In this document: positions 44,245 to 53,664 of the stretch, piece by piece
How the letters are laid out: each line of letters opens with the position of its first letter
How positions within the stretch are numbered: the stretch's first letter is position 1
From: Paenibacillus sp.
GTDB taxonomy: Bacteria; Bacillota; Bacilli; Paenibacillales; YIM-B00363
Length of the DNA: 64,000 nucleotides
Direction: 5' to 3'
Assembly (NCBI RefSeq): GCF_035645195.1
Contig: NZ_DASQNA010000039.1
Location: 248,001-312,000 of the forward strand
Notes under the pieces: generated by a model
Database searches by the model: none
What the model saw: the letters and a program-made list of their open reading frames with translations, nothing else
Told to the model about the DNA's origin: nothing
Made by a program: the position numbers and the translations under genes

Positions 44245-45435
44245 ATGGCAAAGGCAAAATTCGAACGTAATAAGCCGCACGTTAACATCGGCACGATCGG
44301 TCACGTCGACCACGGTAAAACGACGCTGACGGCAGCAATCACGACGGTATTGTCGAAGAAGTACGGCGGTAACGCTGTAGCATTCGACCAAATCGACAAA
44401 GCTCCGGAAGAGCGCGAGCGCGGTATCACGATCTCGACGGCACACGTTGAGTACGAGACGCCGAACCGTCACTACGCTCACGTTGACTGCCCAGGACACG
44501 CCGACTACGTTAAGAACATGATCACGGGTGCTGCACAGATGGACGGCGCAATCCTCGTCGTATCCGCAGCTGACGGCCCAATGCCGCAAACGCGCGAGCA
44601 CATCCTGCTCTCCCGTCAGGTAGGCGTACCGTACATCGTCGTATTCATGAACAAGTGCGACATGGTTGAAGACGAAGAATTGCTCGAGCTCGTCGAGATG
44701 GAAATCCGCGACCTGCTGTCCGAGTACGAATTCCCGGGCGACGACACGCCGATCATCCGCGGTTCCGCGCGCGAAGCGCTGCAAAACCCGGACGGCGAGT
44801 GGGCTCAAAAAATCATCGAGCTGTTCGAGCAAATCGACACGTACATCCCGACGCCGGAGCGCGATACGGACAAGCCGTTCCTTATGCCGGTCGAGGACGT
44901 ATTCACGATCACGGGCCGCGGTACGGTTGCTACGGGCCGCGTAGAGCGTGGTGTGGTTAAAGTCGGCGACGAAGTCGAGATCATCGGTCTCGCCGAAGAA
45001 ACTCGCAAGACGGTCGTTACGGGCGTTGAAATGTTCCGTAAGTTGCTCGACTCCGCACAAGCGGGCGACAACATCGGCGCACTGCTCCGCGGTGTTGACC
45101 GTAAAGACATCGAGCGCGGTCAAGTTTTGGCGAAGACGGGTTCCGTTAAGCCGCACACGAACTTCACGGCTCAAATCTACGTCCTGACGAAAGAAGAAGG
45201 CGGCCGTCACAAGCCTTTCTTCACGGGCTACCGTCCGCAATTCTACTTCCGTACGACGGACGTTACGGGCATCATCAACCTGCCGGAAGGCACGGAGATG
45301 GTTATGCCTGGCGACAACATCACGGTAACGGTTGAGCTCATCGCTCCGATCGCTATCGAAGAAGGTACGCGTTTCGCTATCCGCGAAGGCGGCCGTACGG
45401 TTGGCGCTGGCGCCGTTGCAACGATCCAAAAGTAA
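44245..45435 (+). CDS. tuf: Elongation factor Tu
   Basis: 396 residues. G1 GHVDHGKTT, the effector loop [10 protein letters not shown]3 DCPGHADY and G4 NKCD are present, followed by domains II-III. AAGGAGGAA precedes the ATG. In B. subtilis rpsJ follows; here tuf ends the cluster and the 125-bp repeat array begins. Confidence 0.98.
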   Translation: MAKAKFERNKPHVNIGTIGHVDHGKTTLTAAITTVLSKKYGGNAVAFDQIDKAPEERERGITISTAHVEYETPNRHYAHVDCPGHADYVKNMITGAAQMDGAILVVSAADGPMPQTREHILLSRQVGVPYIVVFMNKCDMVEDEELLELVEMEIRDLLSEYEFPGDDTPIIRGSAREALQNPDGEWAQKIIELFEQIDTYIPTPERDTDKPFLMPVEDVFTITGRGTVATGRVERGVVKVGDEVEIIGLAEETRKTVVTGVEMFRKLLDSAQAGDNIGALLRGVDRKDIERGQVLAKTGSVKPHTNFTAQIYVLTKEEGGRHKPFFTGYRPQFYFRTTDVTGIINLPEGTEMVMPGDNITVTVELIAPIAIEEGTRFAIREGGRTVGAGAVATIQK

Positions 45436-45449
45436 TTCGTTACACATAA

Positions 45450-45486
45450 GAAGAGTCGATCGGGTTCGCCCGATCGGCTCTTTTTT
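45450..45486 (+). terminator. Intrinsic terminator of tuf
   Basis: AGAGTCGATCGGG-TTCG-CCCGATCGGCTCT (one G-U) with a UUCG loop and TTTTTT. It closes the str operon. Confidence 0.93.
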
Positions 45487-45510
45487 GCGTCTGATGCCGT
45501 TTTGCGCTTT

Positions 45511-46500
45511 AGGCGGAGTGAGATTTGCATCGATGATGTTGCGCGAAGCTGGCGACGGCACAAATTTTGTGCGGTTCAGGGAAAAGAGCGCAAACGTTGT
45601 GCGGTTGGGGAGGAACGGAATGCGTTAGTGAGTCGGAAGTCGGCGGTTACGGGGCCAGCGGTAGCGCAACGCTCCATCAACAGCACAATATTTATGCTGT
45701 TAAGGCAAAAGAGCGCAGATTTTGTGCGGTTGGTGTGGAGCGAAATGCGTTAGTGAGCCGGAAGTCGGCGGTTACGAGGCCAGCGGAAGCACATCGCTCC
45801 ACCGACGGAACAAAATTAGTGCGGTTCAGAGAAAAGCGTGCATACTTTGTGCAGTTGAAGGGGAGCGGAATGCATTAGTGAGCCGGAATTCGGAGGATAC
45901 GGGGCCTGCGACCGCGCATCGCTCTACAGATAGCACAAAATTAGTACGGTTCGGGGAAAAGAGCGCAAACGTTGTGCGGTTGGTGTGGAGCGAAATGCGT
46001 TAGTGAGTCGGGATTCGGCAGTAACAGGTCATGGGGCAGCGAAGCGCTCTGGCAACAGCACAAATTTTGTGCGGTTCAGGGAAAAGAGCGCAAACGTTGT
46101 GCGGTTGGGGAGGAACGGAATGCGTTAGTGAGCTGGAAGTCGGCGGTTACGGGGCCAGCGACAGCGCAACGCTCAATCAACAGCACAATATTTATGCTGT
46201 TAAGGCAAAAGAGCGCAGATTTTGTACGGTTGGTGTGGAGCGAAATGCGTTAGTGAGCCGGGATTCGGCAGTAACAGGTCATGGGGTAGCGAAGCGCTCT
46301 GCTAACAGCACAAAATTAGTGCGGTTCAGGGAAAAGAGCACAAACTTCGTGTGGTTGGGCAGAGCGGAATAGCGTTAGTGAGTCGGGATTGATCGGTAAC
46401 GGGTCGCGAGACAGCGGTGCGGCTCCACAACCAGCACAGTACTTGTGCTGTTAAGGTAAAAGGGCGCAGATATAGTGCGGTTAGGGACGTGGGCTAGCCA
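45511..46500. repeat. Tandem array of a 125-bp unit with internal palindromes
   Basis: The same position of the unit (the C of GCACAA) recurs at 45559, 45684, 45809, 45934, 46059, 46184, 46309 and 46435. That is 125 bp each time, with 126 bp at the last step. Seven copies are complete, the eighth is cut near 46500, and a decayed piece precedes the first. Each unit holds GCACA-N5-TGTGC and, 30 bp on, GCRCA-N5-TGTGC, each followed by GCGGTT (or a close variant). A spacer with TGCGTTAGTGAG in most copies and an AGCGC dyad follows. Stops in each unit and a length not divisible by three argue against coding. Confidence 0.93.
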
Positions 46501-46522
46501 ATCGTACGAGAGTTGAACAGGA

Positions 46523-47083
46523 TCAGGGCGCGTACAGCGACGCGTCCGACGCCCCCAGCGTCAGCAGGCTGCCCGAGGCCGCGGAGCGTTGTAGAGACGA
46601 AATGAGCAGTATACGGGGCAGCATCCACCAGCTATGCAGAACGGCCAACGACGCGGCTGACACAGGAGGCAGCCAAACGGCGAAGACGCCCGAGATGAGG
46701 AAGCCTACGACGAACAAATGCAGCTGAATCGAGCGAAACTGGCGGAACGAGATGGTGGCGGTCGGCAAATAGCCGTACCAAGGCCACGACCGGCTCCACC
46801 CGTACCGTGAGGTGTCCGCGCCGCTTTCGTTTTCGCGCGCCAGCAGCAGCTTGGTCACGACACAATAGACCGCTTGCCATAGCCCAAGGGCGAGGACGGA
46901 GAACGCCACAGGAACGAGTCCGTCCCAGACGTACGCGGCGGACAGCCAAACGAGCGGGAGTCCGGCGTACAGCAGGGCAATCGGCGCACGGCGTCGAATT
47001 TTTTTTAATAGCTTGTATTGATAGATGATTTTATCGGTTTGCGTCTGCACCTCGGCTGCCTCCGCTTGTGCGGTGCGGTTCAT
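46523..47083 (-). CDS. Uncharacterised membrane protein
   Basis: About 186 residues from the ATG at 47083 (minus strand); GGGAG lies about 15 bases upstream, so the start is uncertain and longer forms are possible. A charged N-terminal helix with basic KKIRRR leads into two pairs of hydrophobic segments (about residues 32-76 and 120-165). Between them lies a Trp/Tyr-rich stretch (WSRSWPWYGYLP). I do not recognise the family. It is the only minus-strand gene of this part and stands alone between the repeat array and csfB. Confidence 0.6.
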   Translation of the reverse strand: MNRTAQAEAAEVQTQTDKIIYQYKLLKKIRRRAPIALLYAGLPLVWLSAAYVWDGLVPVAFSVLALGLWQAVYCVVTKLLLARENESGADTSRYGWSRSWPWYGYLPTATISFRQFRSIQLHLFVVGFLISGVFAVWLPPVSAASLAVLHSWWMLPRILLISSLQRSAASGSLLTLGASDASLYAP

Positions 47084-47177
47084 GCACTTCGCTTGCCGCT
47101 CCCACATATGATATAGGAAATTAAAGGGCCTTGACGCCCTGTCGATTCTCAATTATAGCAAAGTTGCGAAAAAAAAG

Positions 47178-47206
47178 TTTAGAGATTTGGATGAAAGGCA
47201 ATACTG
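47178..47206 (+). promoter_or_regulatory. Candidate SigF-type promoter of gin (csfB)
   Basis: GTTTA (47178-47182), 15 bp, GGCAATACT (47198-47206). The -10 fits GGNNANANT and the spacing fits SigF, which is known to transcribe csfB in B. subtilis. The -35 differs from GYATA at one base. Confidence 0.55.
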
Positions 47207-47234
47207 GGAGTAAAAAAGGAAAGGTGAGCTGCCC

Positions 47235-47438
47235 ATGAGTGCGCTGCAACCCGAAGAGCTGCCGATGTCCTGCACCTGTATCATTTGCGAACAAACGCGA
47301 GCCGAAGGCATTCATATTTGCGGACAATTCATCTGCGCGGACTGCGAGCAGGAGATGGTACGGACGGACGTGAAGGACGAAAAGTACCCGTTCTTCATTA
47401 TGCAGATGAAACGGGTTTGGTATAAAAAAGACGCCTGA
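47235..47438 (+). CDS. gin: Sigma factor G inhibitor Gin (CsfB)
   Basis: 67 residues, ribosome site AAAGGTGAG. Two CxxC pairs, CTCIICEQ and CADCEQ, form the zinc-binding core of Gin, with IHICGQFIC between. In B. subtilis it holds SigG inactive (and counters SigE) in the forespore. Its location before yaaO-tmk matches the Bacillus csfB locus. An intrinsic terminator follows. Confidence 0.88.
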   Translation: MSALQPEELPMSCTCIICEQTRAEGIHICGQFICADCEQEMVRTDVKDEKYPFFIMQMKRVWYKKDA

Positions 47439-47466
47439 CCGATGCGGACTATATCCCATAAAAAGG

Positions 47467-47500
47467 AGCCTCCCGGGCATGAATCGGGCGGCTTTTTTTT
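47467..47500 (+). terminator. Intrinsic terminator of gin
   Basis: AGCC-T-CCCG pairs with CGGG-C-GGCT, one mismatch, followed by eight T. Confidence 0.85.
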
Positions 47501-47554
47501 CGCACGGGGACAAGGTAAGATAGAAGCACGAGTTTCAGAGAGGGAGATCGATGG

Positions 47555-49036
47555 ATGGACGAGGCAAGTGCGTATCGGGCGCCGATCGTTGAAGCGCTGC
47601 AAGCGTATGCGGCGGGGAGGAAGGCGTCGTTCCATGTGCCTGGACATAAGGCCGGAGCCGCTTTCGCGGCGGAGACGTCCGCTGTGGCGTGGCTGGAGGC
47701 GATAGGCGCCTATGACGCGACGGAGCTGCCGGGCTTGGACGATCTGCATGCGCCCGTGGGGGCGATCGCGGAAGCGCAGCGGCTCGCCGCGGACTGTTTC
47801 GGGGCGGACCGGACGTATTTCCTCGTCGGCGGCAGCACGGCGGGCAATTTGGCGGCGATTCAGGCGGCCGTCGGGCCGGGGGAGCTGATCGTCATGCAGC
47901 GGGACGCGCATAAATCGGCGATCCATGCGCTGATGCTGCGCGGCGCCGGAGCGTCGTTCGTGCCGCCGGACATCGACGAAAGCACGGGGCTTGCCCGCGG
48001 CCCGTCGGCTGCGGGGGTGGCTCGTGCGTTGGACGAGCATCCCGAGGCGAAGGCGGTGTTCGTCACGAGTCCGAACTATTACGGGTACGCGGTCGACATC
48101 GCCGCCATCGCCGAAGCGGCGCATGCGCGGGGGAAGCCGCTCATCGTCGACGAAGCGCACGGCGCGCATTTCGGCATGCACCCGGCGTTCCCGAACTCGG
48201 CGCTGCGTCAGGGGGCCGACGTCGTCATCCAATCGACGCACAAAATGCTTCAAGCGCTGACGATGGGGGCGATGCTGCACGTAAGGGGCGACCGGCTGCC
48301 GGCGGAGCGGATCGAGGCGCTGCTGCGCATGCTCCAGAGCTCCAGTCCGTCCTACCCGATCCTTGCATCCCTAGATTGGGCACGCCGGGAGCTCCACGTC
48401 CGAGGCGCCGAGGCGTTCGAGGGCGCGCTGCGGGCGATCGAGGAGCTGCACGAGGCGCTGCGGCCGCAACATCGCCGGTTCGCCTCGCTGCGCACCGACG
48501 ATCCGATGAAGCCGCTGCTGAGCGACCGGGCGGGCGCCTTGTCCGGTTACGCGCTGCTGGACCGGTTGGCGGAGCTCGGCATCTACACGGAAATGGCCAC
48601 GGAGCGGCATGTCGTTCTCGCGTGCAGCGCGGCGACGCGGGCGGAAGACATGTCGGCGCTGCTCGCGGCGCTGGATGAAATTGATTTGCGAAATCCGGCG
48701 AAAAAGAAGGAAAACGCGACGTTTTCCTCGAATAGATACACATGGGGGCCGATTTCTTCGTCCATACCCGTCTTTTTCGACGCAGGGGGCAAGAATTCGC
48801 CGTCCGCCGCGGCCGACGTCGTCGAAGTCCGATTGGAGGATGCCGTCGGAATGGCGAGCGCGGAGATGGTCGTACCGTATCCGCCGGGCATTCCGCTGCT
48901 GTACCCGGGCGAGACGATCACGCGCGAGGCGGCGGAGACGCTGCTTCGGTTAAGGGAACAAGGCGCGGCGGTACAGGGGCCGAAGGACCATACGCTGCGA
49001 ATGCTGCGCGTACGGAGGAACCCATTTGACAGCTAG
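47555..49036 (+). CDS. yaaO: Orn/Lys/Arg decarboxylase-family protein (YaaO-like)
   Basis: 493 residues, fold-type I PLP enzyme. SFHVPGHKAG at the N-terminus, substrate/cofactor motif DEAHGAHFG, and the PLP lysine in QSTHKMLQALT are present. A C-terminal domain (PYPPGIPLLYPGE) follows. Homologues decarboxylate arginine, lysine or ornithine; the substrate cannot be told from sequence. GGGAG precedes the ATG pair. It is followed closely by tmk, as in B. subtilis. Confidence 0.88.
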   Translation: MDEASAYRAPIVEALQAYAAGRKASFHVPGHKAGAAFAAETSAVAWLEAIGAYDATELPGLDDLHAPVGAIAEAQRLAADCFGADRTYFLVGGSTAGNLAAIQAAVGPGELIVMQRDAHKSAIHALMLRGAGASFVPPDIDESTGLARGPSAAGVARALDEHPEAKAVFVTSPNYYGYAVDIAAIAEAAHARGKPLIVDEAHGAHFGMHPAFPNSALRQGADVVIQSTHKMLQALTMGAMLHVRGDRLPAERIEALLRMLQSSSPSYPILASLDWARRELHVRGAEAFEGALRAIEELHEALRPQHRRFASLRTDDPMKPLLSDRAGALSGYALLDRLAELGIYTEMATERHVVLACSAATRAEDMSALLAALDEIDLRNPAKKKENATFSSNRYTWGPISSSIPVFFDAGGKNSPSAAADVVEVRLEDAVGMASAEMVVPYPPGIPLLYPGETITREAAETLLRLREQGAAVQGPKDHTLRMLRVRRNPFDS

Positions 49037-49063
49037 GCAATATACTATGTTAGGAGCCTGCAA

Positions 49064-49708
49064 GTGAAAGGCTTGTTTATTACATTCGAAGGACCCGACG
49101 GGTCCGGCAAAACGACGCAAATGCGAAGGCTCGTCGAGCGGCTGCAAGCGAAAGGCGAGGAAGTCGTCGTCACGAGGGAGCCGGGAGGCACGCCGATCGG
49201 CGATCGGATCCGGGAGCTGATTTTGTCTCCGGATCATAAGGAAATGGAAGACCACACGGAAGTGCTGCTGTACGCGGCGTCCCGGGCGCAGCACGTGCGC
49301 GAAGTCATCGTGCCGGCGCTCGAAGCCGGAAACATCGTCGTATGCGATCGATTCGTCGACGCGAGCATCGCGTATCAAGGGTACGGACTCGGCATGAAGC
49401 CGGAGACGGTGGCGGACATTAACCGGTTCGCGACCGGCGGCCTTCGGCCCGACCGAACGTATTTGCTCGACGTTCCCGTCAGCGTCAGCCGGGAGAGGTT
49501 GCTGCGGCGGGCCGGCGCGGCCGGAGGGGCGGCGCTGGATCGAATCGAACAAAAAGAGAGCGCGTATCACGAACGGGTAAGAGAGGGATTCCTGCTGATA
49601 GCGAACAACGAGCCGCACCGCGTGCTGCGGGTCGACGCGAACCAAGGCGTGGACGACATCGCGGCGATCATCGAAGCGGATTGCGATCGACTGCTTGCTA
49701 AGCGTTAA
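49064..49708 (+). CDS. tmk: Thymidylate kinase
   Basis: 214 residues from a GTG behind TAGGAG. The P-loop GPDGSGKTTQ, the DR motif CDRFVDAS and a LID with arginines (RERLLRRAG) are present. It makes dTDP from dTMP for DNA synthesis. First of the tmk-darA-yaaR-holB cluster. Confidence 0.95.
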   Translation: MKGLFITFEGPDGSGKTTQMRRLVERLQAKGEEVVVTREPGGTPIGDRIRELILSPDHKEMEDHTEVLLYAASRAQHVREVIVPALEAGNIVVCDRFVDASIAYQGYGLGMKPETVADINRFATGGLRPDRTYLLDVPVSVSRERLLRRAGAAGGAALDRIEQKESAYHERVREGFLLIANNEPHRVLRVDANQGVDDIAAIIEADCDRLLAKR

Positions 49709-50092
<384 letters not shown>

Positions 50093-50126
50093 TACACGAA
50101 CCAATCGGACACGGGGGCGGATACAC

Positions 50127-50573
50127 GTGAAAATTAATCCCGGCATCCGTTCGTTCGGCAAGGAGCCCCTTCGCAACGAAGGGGCTCTTGGCTCCTCGGC
50201 GTCCTCTCGCCCGTTCTCCGGTTTTCTGCGGGAAGAGCGGGAAGCGGTTGCGCAGGACGAGCTGTCGAGGCGGATGGAGCGCATCGCGCAGCAAGGCGAG
50301 CGGCTCGCCCGCTCGATGACGGTCAGAGAGCTGCGCGAATACAAGCATATGGTACAGAGGTTTCTGGAGGATACGGTGCGCAAAGGCGTCGGCATCAAAG
50401 AAACGAGAGGCTGGGACCGCCGCGGCCGGACGAAGCGCTACCAGCTGCTTGATGAAATCGACCGTACGCTGATTTCGATGGCGGACGAGCTGCTGACAAC
50501 CGAGCAGGGACGGATCGAGCTGCTCGGCAAAGTCGGCGAGATCCGAGGCCTGCTGATCAATTTGTTTTTTTAG
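50127..50573 (+). CDS. yaaR: YaaR family protein (DUF327)
   Basis: 148 residues, GTG start with GGGGGCGG upstream. Mostly helical and charged (RMERIAQQGERLARSMTVRELREYK), without membrane segments. DUF327 proteins lie between darA and holB in Bacilli; the function is unknown. Confidence 0.9.
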   Translation: MKINPGIRSFGKEPLRNEGALGSSASSRPFSGFLREEREAVAQDELSRRMERIAQQGERLARSMTVRELREYKHMVQRFLEDTVRKGVGIKETRGWDRRGRTKRYQLLDEIDRTLISMADELLTTEQGRIELLGKVGEIRGLLINLFF

Positions 50574-50588
50574 GAGCGAGCGCAGGAC

Positions 50589-51569
50589 ATGCCATTTCGT
50601 GATATTCCCGGTCAGGACCGGGTGAAGTCGCTGCTGCAATCCGCGCTGCGCGCCGGCACCCTGTCGCATGCCTATGTGTTCGAAGGCCCGAGAGGGACGG
50701 GACGCAGAGCGACCGCATTGACGCTGGCGCAGGCGCTGCACTGCCGCGAAGGCGGCGGGGACGCTTGCGGCGTTTGCGCGGAATGCCGTAAGATCGCGGG
50801 CGGCAACCATCAGGACGTCATCCGCATCGATACGGAAGGCGCGGCGGTCAAGATCGACCAAATTCGAGATTTGCAGAAGCAATTCGCATATAAGACGACG
50901 GGCGAAAACCCGCGCGTATATATAATAGAAGAAGCGGAACGGCTCACGCCGCAGGCGGCGAACGCGCTGCTGAAATTTTTGGAAGAGCCGACGTCCGCGA
51001 CGGTGGCGCTGCTGCTGACGGAGAATGCGCAGGCGCTGCTGCCGACGATTCTTTCCCGCGCGCAGCGGCTCGTCTTCCTGCCGCTTCCGCCGGAGACGAT
51101 GGAGCGGGCGCTGCTCGAGGAAGGGCTGCCTCCGGCGCTCGTAAAGCCGGCGGTGCGCCTCGCATCGGGCCTGGACTCCGCCCGTGAGCTTATCCAATTA
51201 AATTGGTTTGCAGAAATCAGAAACGCAGTGTTACAATTGGCTAAGGAGTCTTCGCGCGGCTTTGCCGCGGCCATGCTGGCCGGACAGGCGATCGCCGGAA
51301 AGGGCGAAACTTCGGAGCACCTCGATACGTTGTTCGATCTATTCGCGCTTTGGTGCAAGGATATGATTTTGCTGCAACGGAAACAGACCGATTCGGTCGT
51401 GTTCATAGATCAATTGGAGTTTCATGCGAAGCAAGCCGTGTCGAAGCCCGCCCAGCATTGGGTGGCGGTCATGGACGAAGCGCTGAGGGCCAAGCGTCGC
51501 CTTCGCGCGCATGCAAACCCCCAGCTTGTCCTTGAACGGTTTTTATATGCGTTGCAAGGAGGGACATGA
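50589..51569 (+). CDS. holB: DNA polymerase III delta' subunit
   Basis: 326 residues. AAA+ clamp-loader subunit with a degenerate P-loop (GPRGTGRRA, Lys replaced by Arg, as expected for non-ATPase delta'). A zinc module (HCREGGGDACGVCAECRK) and the SRAQ-type sensor region (ILSRAQRLVF) follow. The stop overlaps the ricT start. Confidence 0.93.
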   Translation: MPFRDIPGQDRVKSLLQSALRAGTLSHAYVFEGPRGTGRRATALTLAQALHCREGGGDACGVCAECRKIAGGNHQDVIRIDTEGAAVKIDQIRDLQKQFAYKTTGENPRVYIIEEAERLTPQAANALLKFLEEPTSATVALLLTENAQALLPTILSRAQRLVFLPLPPETMERALLEEGLPPALVKPAVRLASGLDSARELIQLNWFAEIRNAVLQLAKESSRGFAAAMLAGQAIAGKGETSEHLDTLFDLFALWCKDMILLQRKQTDSVVFIDQLEFHAKQAVSKPAQHWVAVMDEALRAKRRLRAHANPQLVLERFLYALQGGT

Positions 51570-52384
51570 TGGAGACTTACCAAGTCGTAGGCGTCCGCTT
51601 CAAAAAAGCGGGCAAAATATATTACTTCGATCCGAGCGACCTGCCGGTCGAAGACCACGAGAACGTCATCGTGGAAACGGCGCGCGGCGTGGAATACGGT
51701 AAAGTCGTGATCGGGCGCAAAACGGTCCGCGAATCCGACGTCGTGCTGCCGCTCAAGCGGGTCATCCGCATCGCCGATCACAACGACGCTAAGGTCGTCG
51801 ACGACAACAAGGCGGCCGCGCGGAACGCGTTCGACATCTGCGTCGGGAAAATTCGCGAGCACGGGCTGAAGATGAAGCTCGTCGACGTCGAATATACGTT
51901 CGACCGCAATAAAGTGATCTTTTACTTTACGGCGGAAGGCCGGGTCGACTTTCGCGAACTCGTGAAGGATTTGGCCGGCGTGTTCCGGACGCGTATCGAA
52001 CTGCGCCAAATCGGCGTCCGCGACGAGGCGAAGCTGCTCGGCGGACTCGGTCCGTGCGGACGCATCTTATGTTGCTCCTCTTGGCTGGGCGATTTCGAGC
52101 CCGTGTCGATCAAGATGGCCAAAGATCAAAATTTATCGCTCAACCCGACGAAAATTTCGGGGCTGTGCGGAAGACTGATGTGCTGCTTGAAATTCGAACA
52201 TGACAACTACGAAAGCGTGAAGCAGGATCTCCCGTCGGTCGGAGCGCGCGTCATCACGTCGCTCGGAGCGGGCGTCGTCGTCAGCATTAACCCGAATGCG
52301 AGAACGGTCAGCGTTCGGGTAGCGGAAGCCGGCAACCGAGTGAACGAATTTCCGCTTGACGACGTCGTGGAGCAAGAAGCGTAA
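51566..52384 (+). CDS. ricT: RicT (YaaT), PSP1-domain protein of the RicAFT complex
   Basis: 272 residues, start ATGATG overlapping the holB stop, behind AAGGAGGG. The PSP1 domain includes GPCGRILCCSSWLGDF and GLCGRLMCCLKFE, the Cys-rich loops that hold Fe-S clusters in RicAFT. In B. subtilis the complex supports RNase Y-dependent mRNA maturation and speeds Spo0A phosphorylation. Confidence 0.93.
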   Translation: MMETYQVVGVRFKKAGKIYYFDPSDLPVEDHENVIVETARGVEYGKVVIGRKTVRESDVVLPLKRVIRIADHNDAKVVDDNKAAARNAFDICVGKIREHGLKMKLVDVEYTFDRNKVIFYFTAEGRVDFRELVKDLAGVFRTRIELRQIGVRDEAKLLGGLGPCGRILCCSSWLGDFEPVSIKMAKDQNLSLNPTKISGLCGRLMCCLKFEHDNYESVKQDLPSVGARVITSLGAGVVVSINPNARTVSVRVAEAGNRVNEFPLDDVVEQEA

Positions 52385-52411
52385 GGGTTGTCGTATTCCA
52401 GGGGTGGAACG

Positions 52412-52789
52412 GTGGAGGAGAGAAAAGAGCTGTACGACCAAGTGACGCATTTGGAAGAATCGTTCGCGAAGCTTGGCGCCGAATTGACGGGTCTTCGCAA
52501 GCAAATCGTGCTGCTGCTCGAAGAGAACAAGCGGCTCAGCATAGAAAATCGCCAGCTGCGCAAAATACTGCGCAAAGAGAACGGCGCGGCGGAGGACGAA
52601 CCGGCCGCCGCCCCGCCTTCGCCGGCGCAGGAACCCCCGCAGTCGAGCGACGTGTCCGGCTCCGTCGGAGAAGGCTACGACAATTTGGCTCGGCTGTATA
52701 ACGAAGGGTTTCATATTTGCAATGTGTACTACGGACACCTTCGGACGGAAGGCGACTGCTTGTTTTGTTTATCTTTCTTTCATAAGTAA
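52412..52789 (+). CDS. yabA: Replication initiation control protein YabA
   Basis: 125 residues from a GTG at 52412 behind AGGGGTGG, matching the YabA start ([15 protein letters not shown]). An N-terminal leucine-zipper coiled coil tetramerises. The C-terminus [20 protein letters not shown] followed by CLFCLSF is the zinc-bound domain that contacts DnaA and DnaN. A terminator follows. Confidence 0.94.
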   Translation: MEERKELYDQVTHLEESFAKLGAELTGLRKQIVLLLEENKRLSIENRQLRKILRKENGAAEDEPAAAPPSPAQEPPQSSDVSGSVGEGYDNLARLYNEGFHICNVYYGHLRTEGDCLFCLSFFHK

Positions 52790-52795
52790 CGGAAG

Positions 52796-52827
52796 AACCG
52801 TAGGACGTAAAGCGCCTGCGGTTTTTT
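52796..52827 (+). terminator. Intrinsic terminator of the tmk-yabA cluster
   Basis: AACCGTAGG pairs with CCTGCGGTT (one G-U), then TTTT. Confidence 0.85.
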
Positions 52828-52869
52828 GCGATTTTGCCGACTCGAGGGCGAGGAGGAAGGAATGGCGTA

Positions 52870-53646
52870 ATGGAGACGGAACGCGTAATGCTGCAGCCGG
52901 GAGAGAGGCTGGACGATTTACTGACGCAGGATTTGAAAATCATTCAGAGCGACGAGGTGTTCAGCTTTTCGTTGGACGCCGTCTTGCTCGCTCGATTTTG
53001 CTCGGTTCCGCCGAGAGGCGCGATCGTCGATTTATGTACCGGCAACGGGGTCATCCCGCTGCTGCTGACGACGCGGACGAACGCCTTCGTGGCGGGGGTC
53101 GAAATTCAGCCCCGGCTCGCCGACATGGCGCAGCGGAACGTGGCGCTGAACGGTCTGGAAGGCCGCGTGCGCATCGATCTCGGCGATTTGAAGACGTATC
53201 ACGAGACGGCGGGGCATGGCGCCTTCGATCTCGTCACCGTCAATCCGCCGTATTTGCCGGCGTCGTCCGGGGAGCATAAAGAGAACCCTTATATCGCCGC
53301 CGCCAGGCACGAGATCCATGCGACGCTGGCGGATGTGGCGGCTGCGTCCGCGCGTCTCGTCAAATCGGGCGGGAAGGTGGCGATGGTGCACAGACCGTCG
53401 CGGCTGGCGGACATCGTCAGCGAATTCCGGGCCGTTCGGCTCGAGCCGAAGCGGATGCGCTTCGTTCACCCGAAGCGCGGCCAGGAGGCGAACATCGTGC
53501 TCGTCGAAGCGCTGAAGGACGGCAAGCCGGAGCTGCGGCTGCTGCCGCCGCTGTTCGTGCACGAGGAGGACGGGACGTATACGCAGGAGCTTCTCGATGT
53601 CTTTTATGGCAGGAAACGGCAGTTGGACGACGGACAAGCTACATAA
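52870..53646 (+). CDS. trmN6: tRNA1(Val) adenine(37)-N6-methyltransferase-like (YabB)
   Basis: 258 residues from the ATG at 52870, behind GAGGAGGAAGG. SAM motif IVDLCTGNGVIPLLL and catalytic NPPY (VTNPPYLP-type VNPPYLP) mark an N6-adenine methyltransferase. In B. subtilis a GIY-YIG gene (yazA) follows; here rsmI follows directly. Confidence 0.9.
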   Translation: METERVMLQPGERLDDLLTQDLKIIQSDEVFSFSLDAVLLARFCSVPPRGAIVDLCTGNGVIPLLLTTRTNAFVAGVEIQPRLADMAQRNVALNGLEGRVRIDLGDLKTYHETAGHGAFDLVTVNPPYLPASSGEHKENPYIAAARHEIHATLADVAAASARLVKSGGKVAMVHRPSRLADIVSEFRAVRLEPKRMRFVHPKRGQEANIVLVEALKDGKPELRLLPPLFVHEEDGTYTQELLDVFYGRKRQLDDGQAT

Positions 53647-53664
53647 GGAAGGAGAGGAAACGGC

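Noticed and set aside
45502-46372. Overlapping frames of about 80-110 codons in the repeat array (such as MCGWCGAKCVSE...)
   Set aside because: Each 125-bp unit contains TAGTGA in nearly every copy, the unit length shifts the frame at each copy, and no ribosome sites are seen. They are by-products of the repeat.
45511-46500. CRISPR array or insertion sequence as explanation for the repeats
   Set aside because: The units touch without spacers and have palindromes inside, and no cas or transposase gene or terminal repeats are near.
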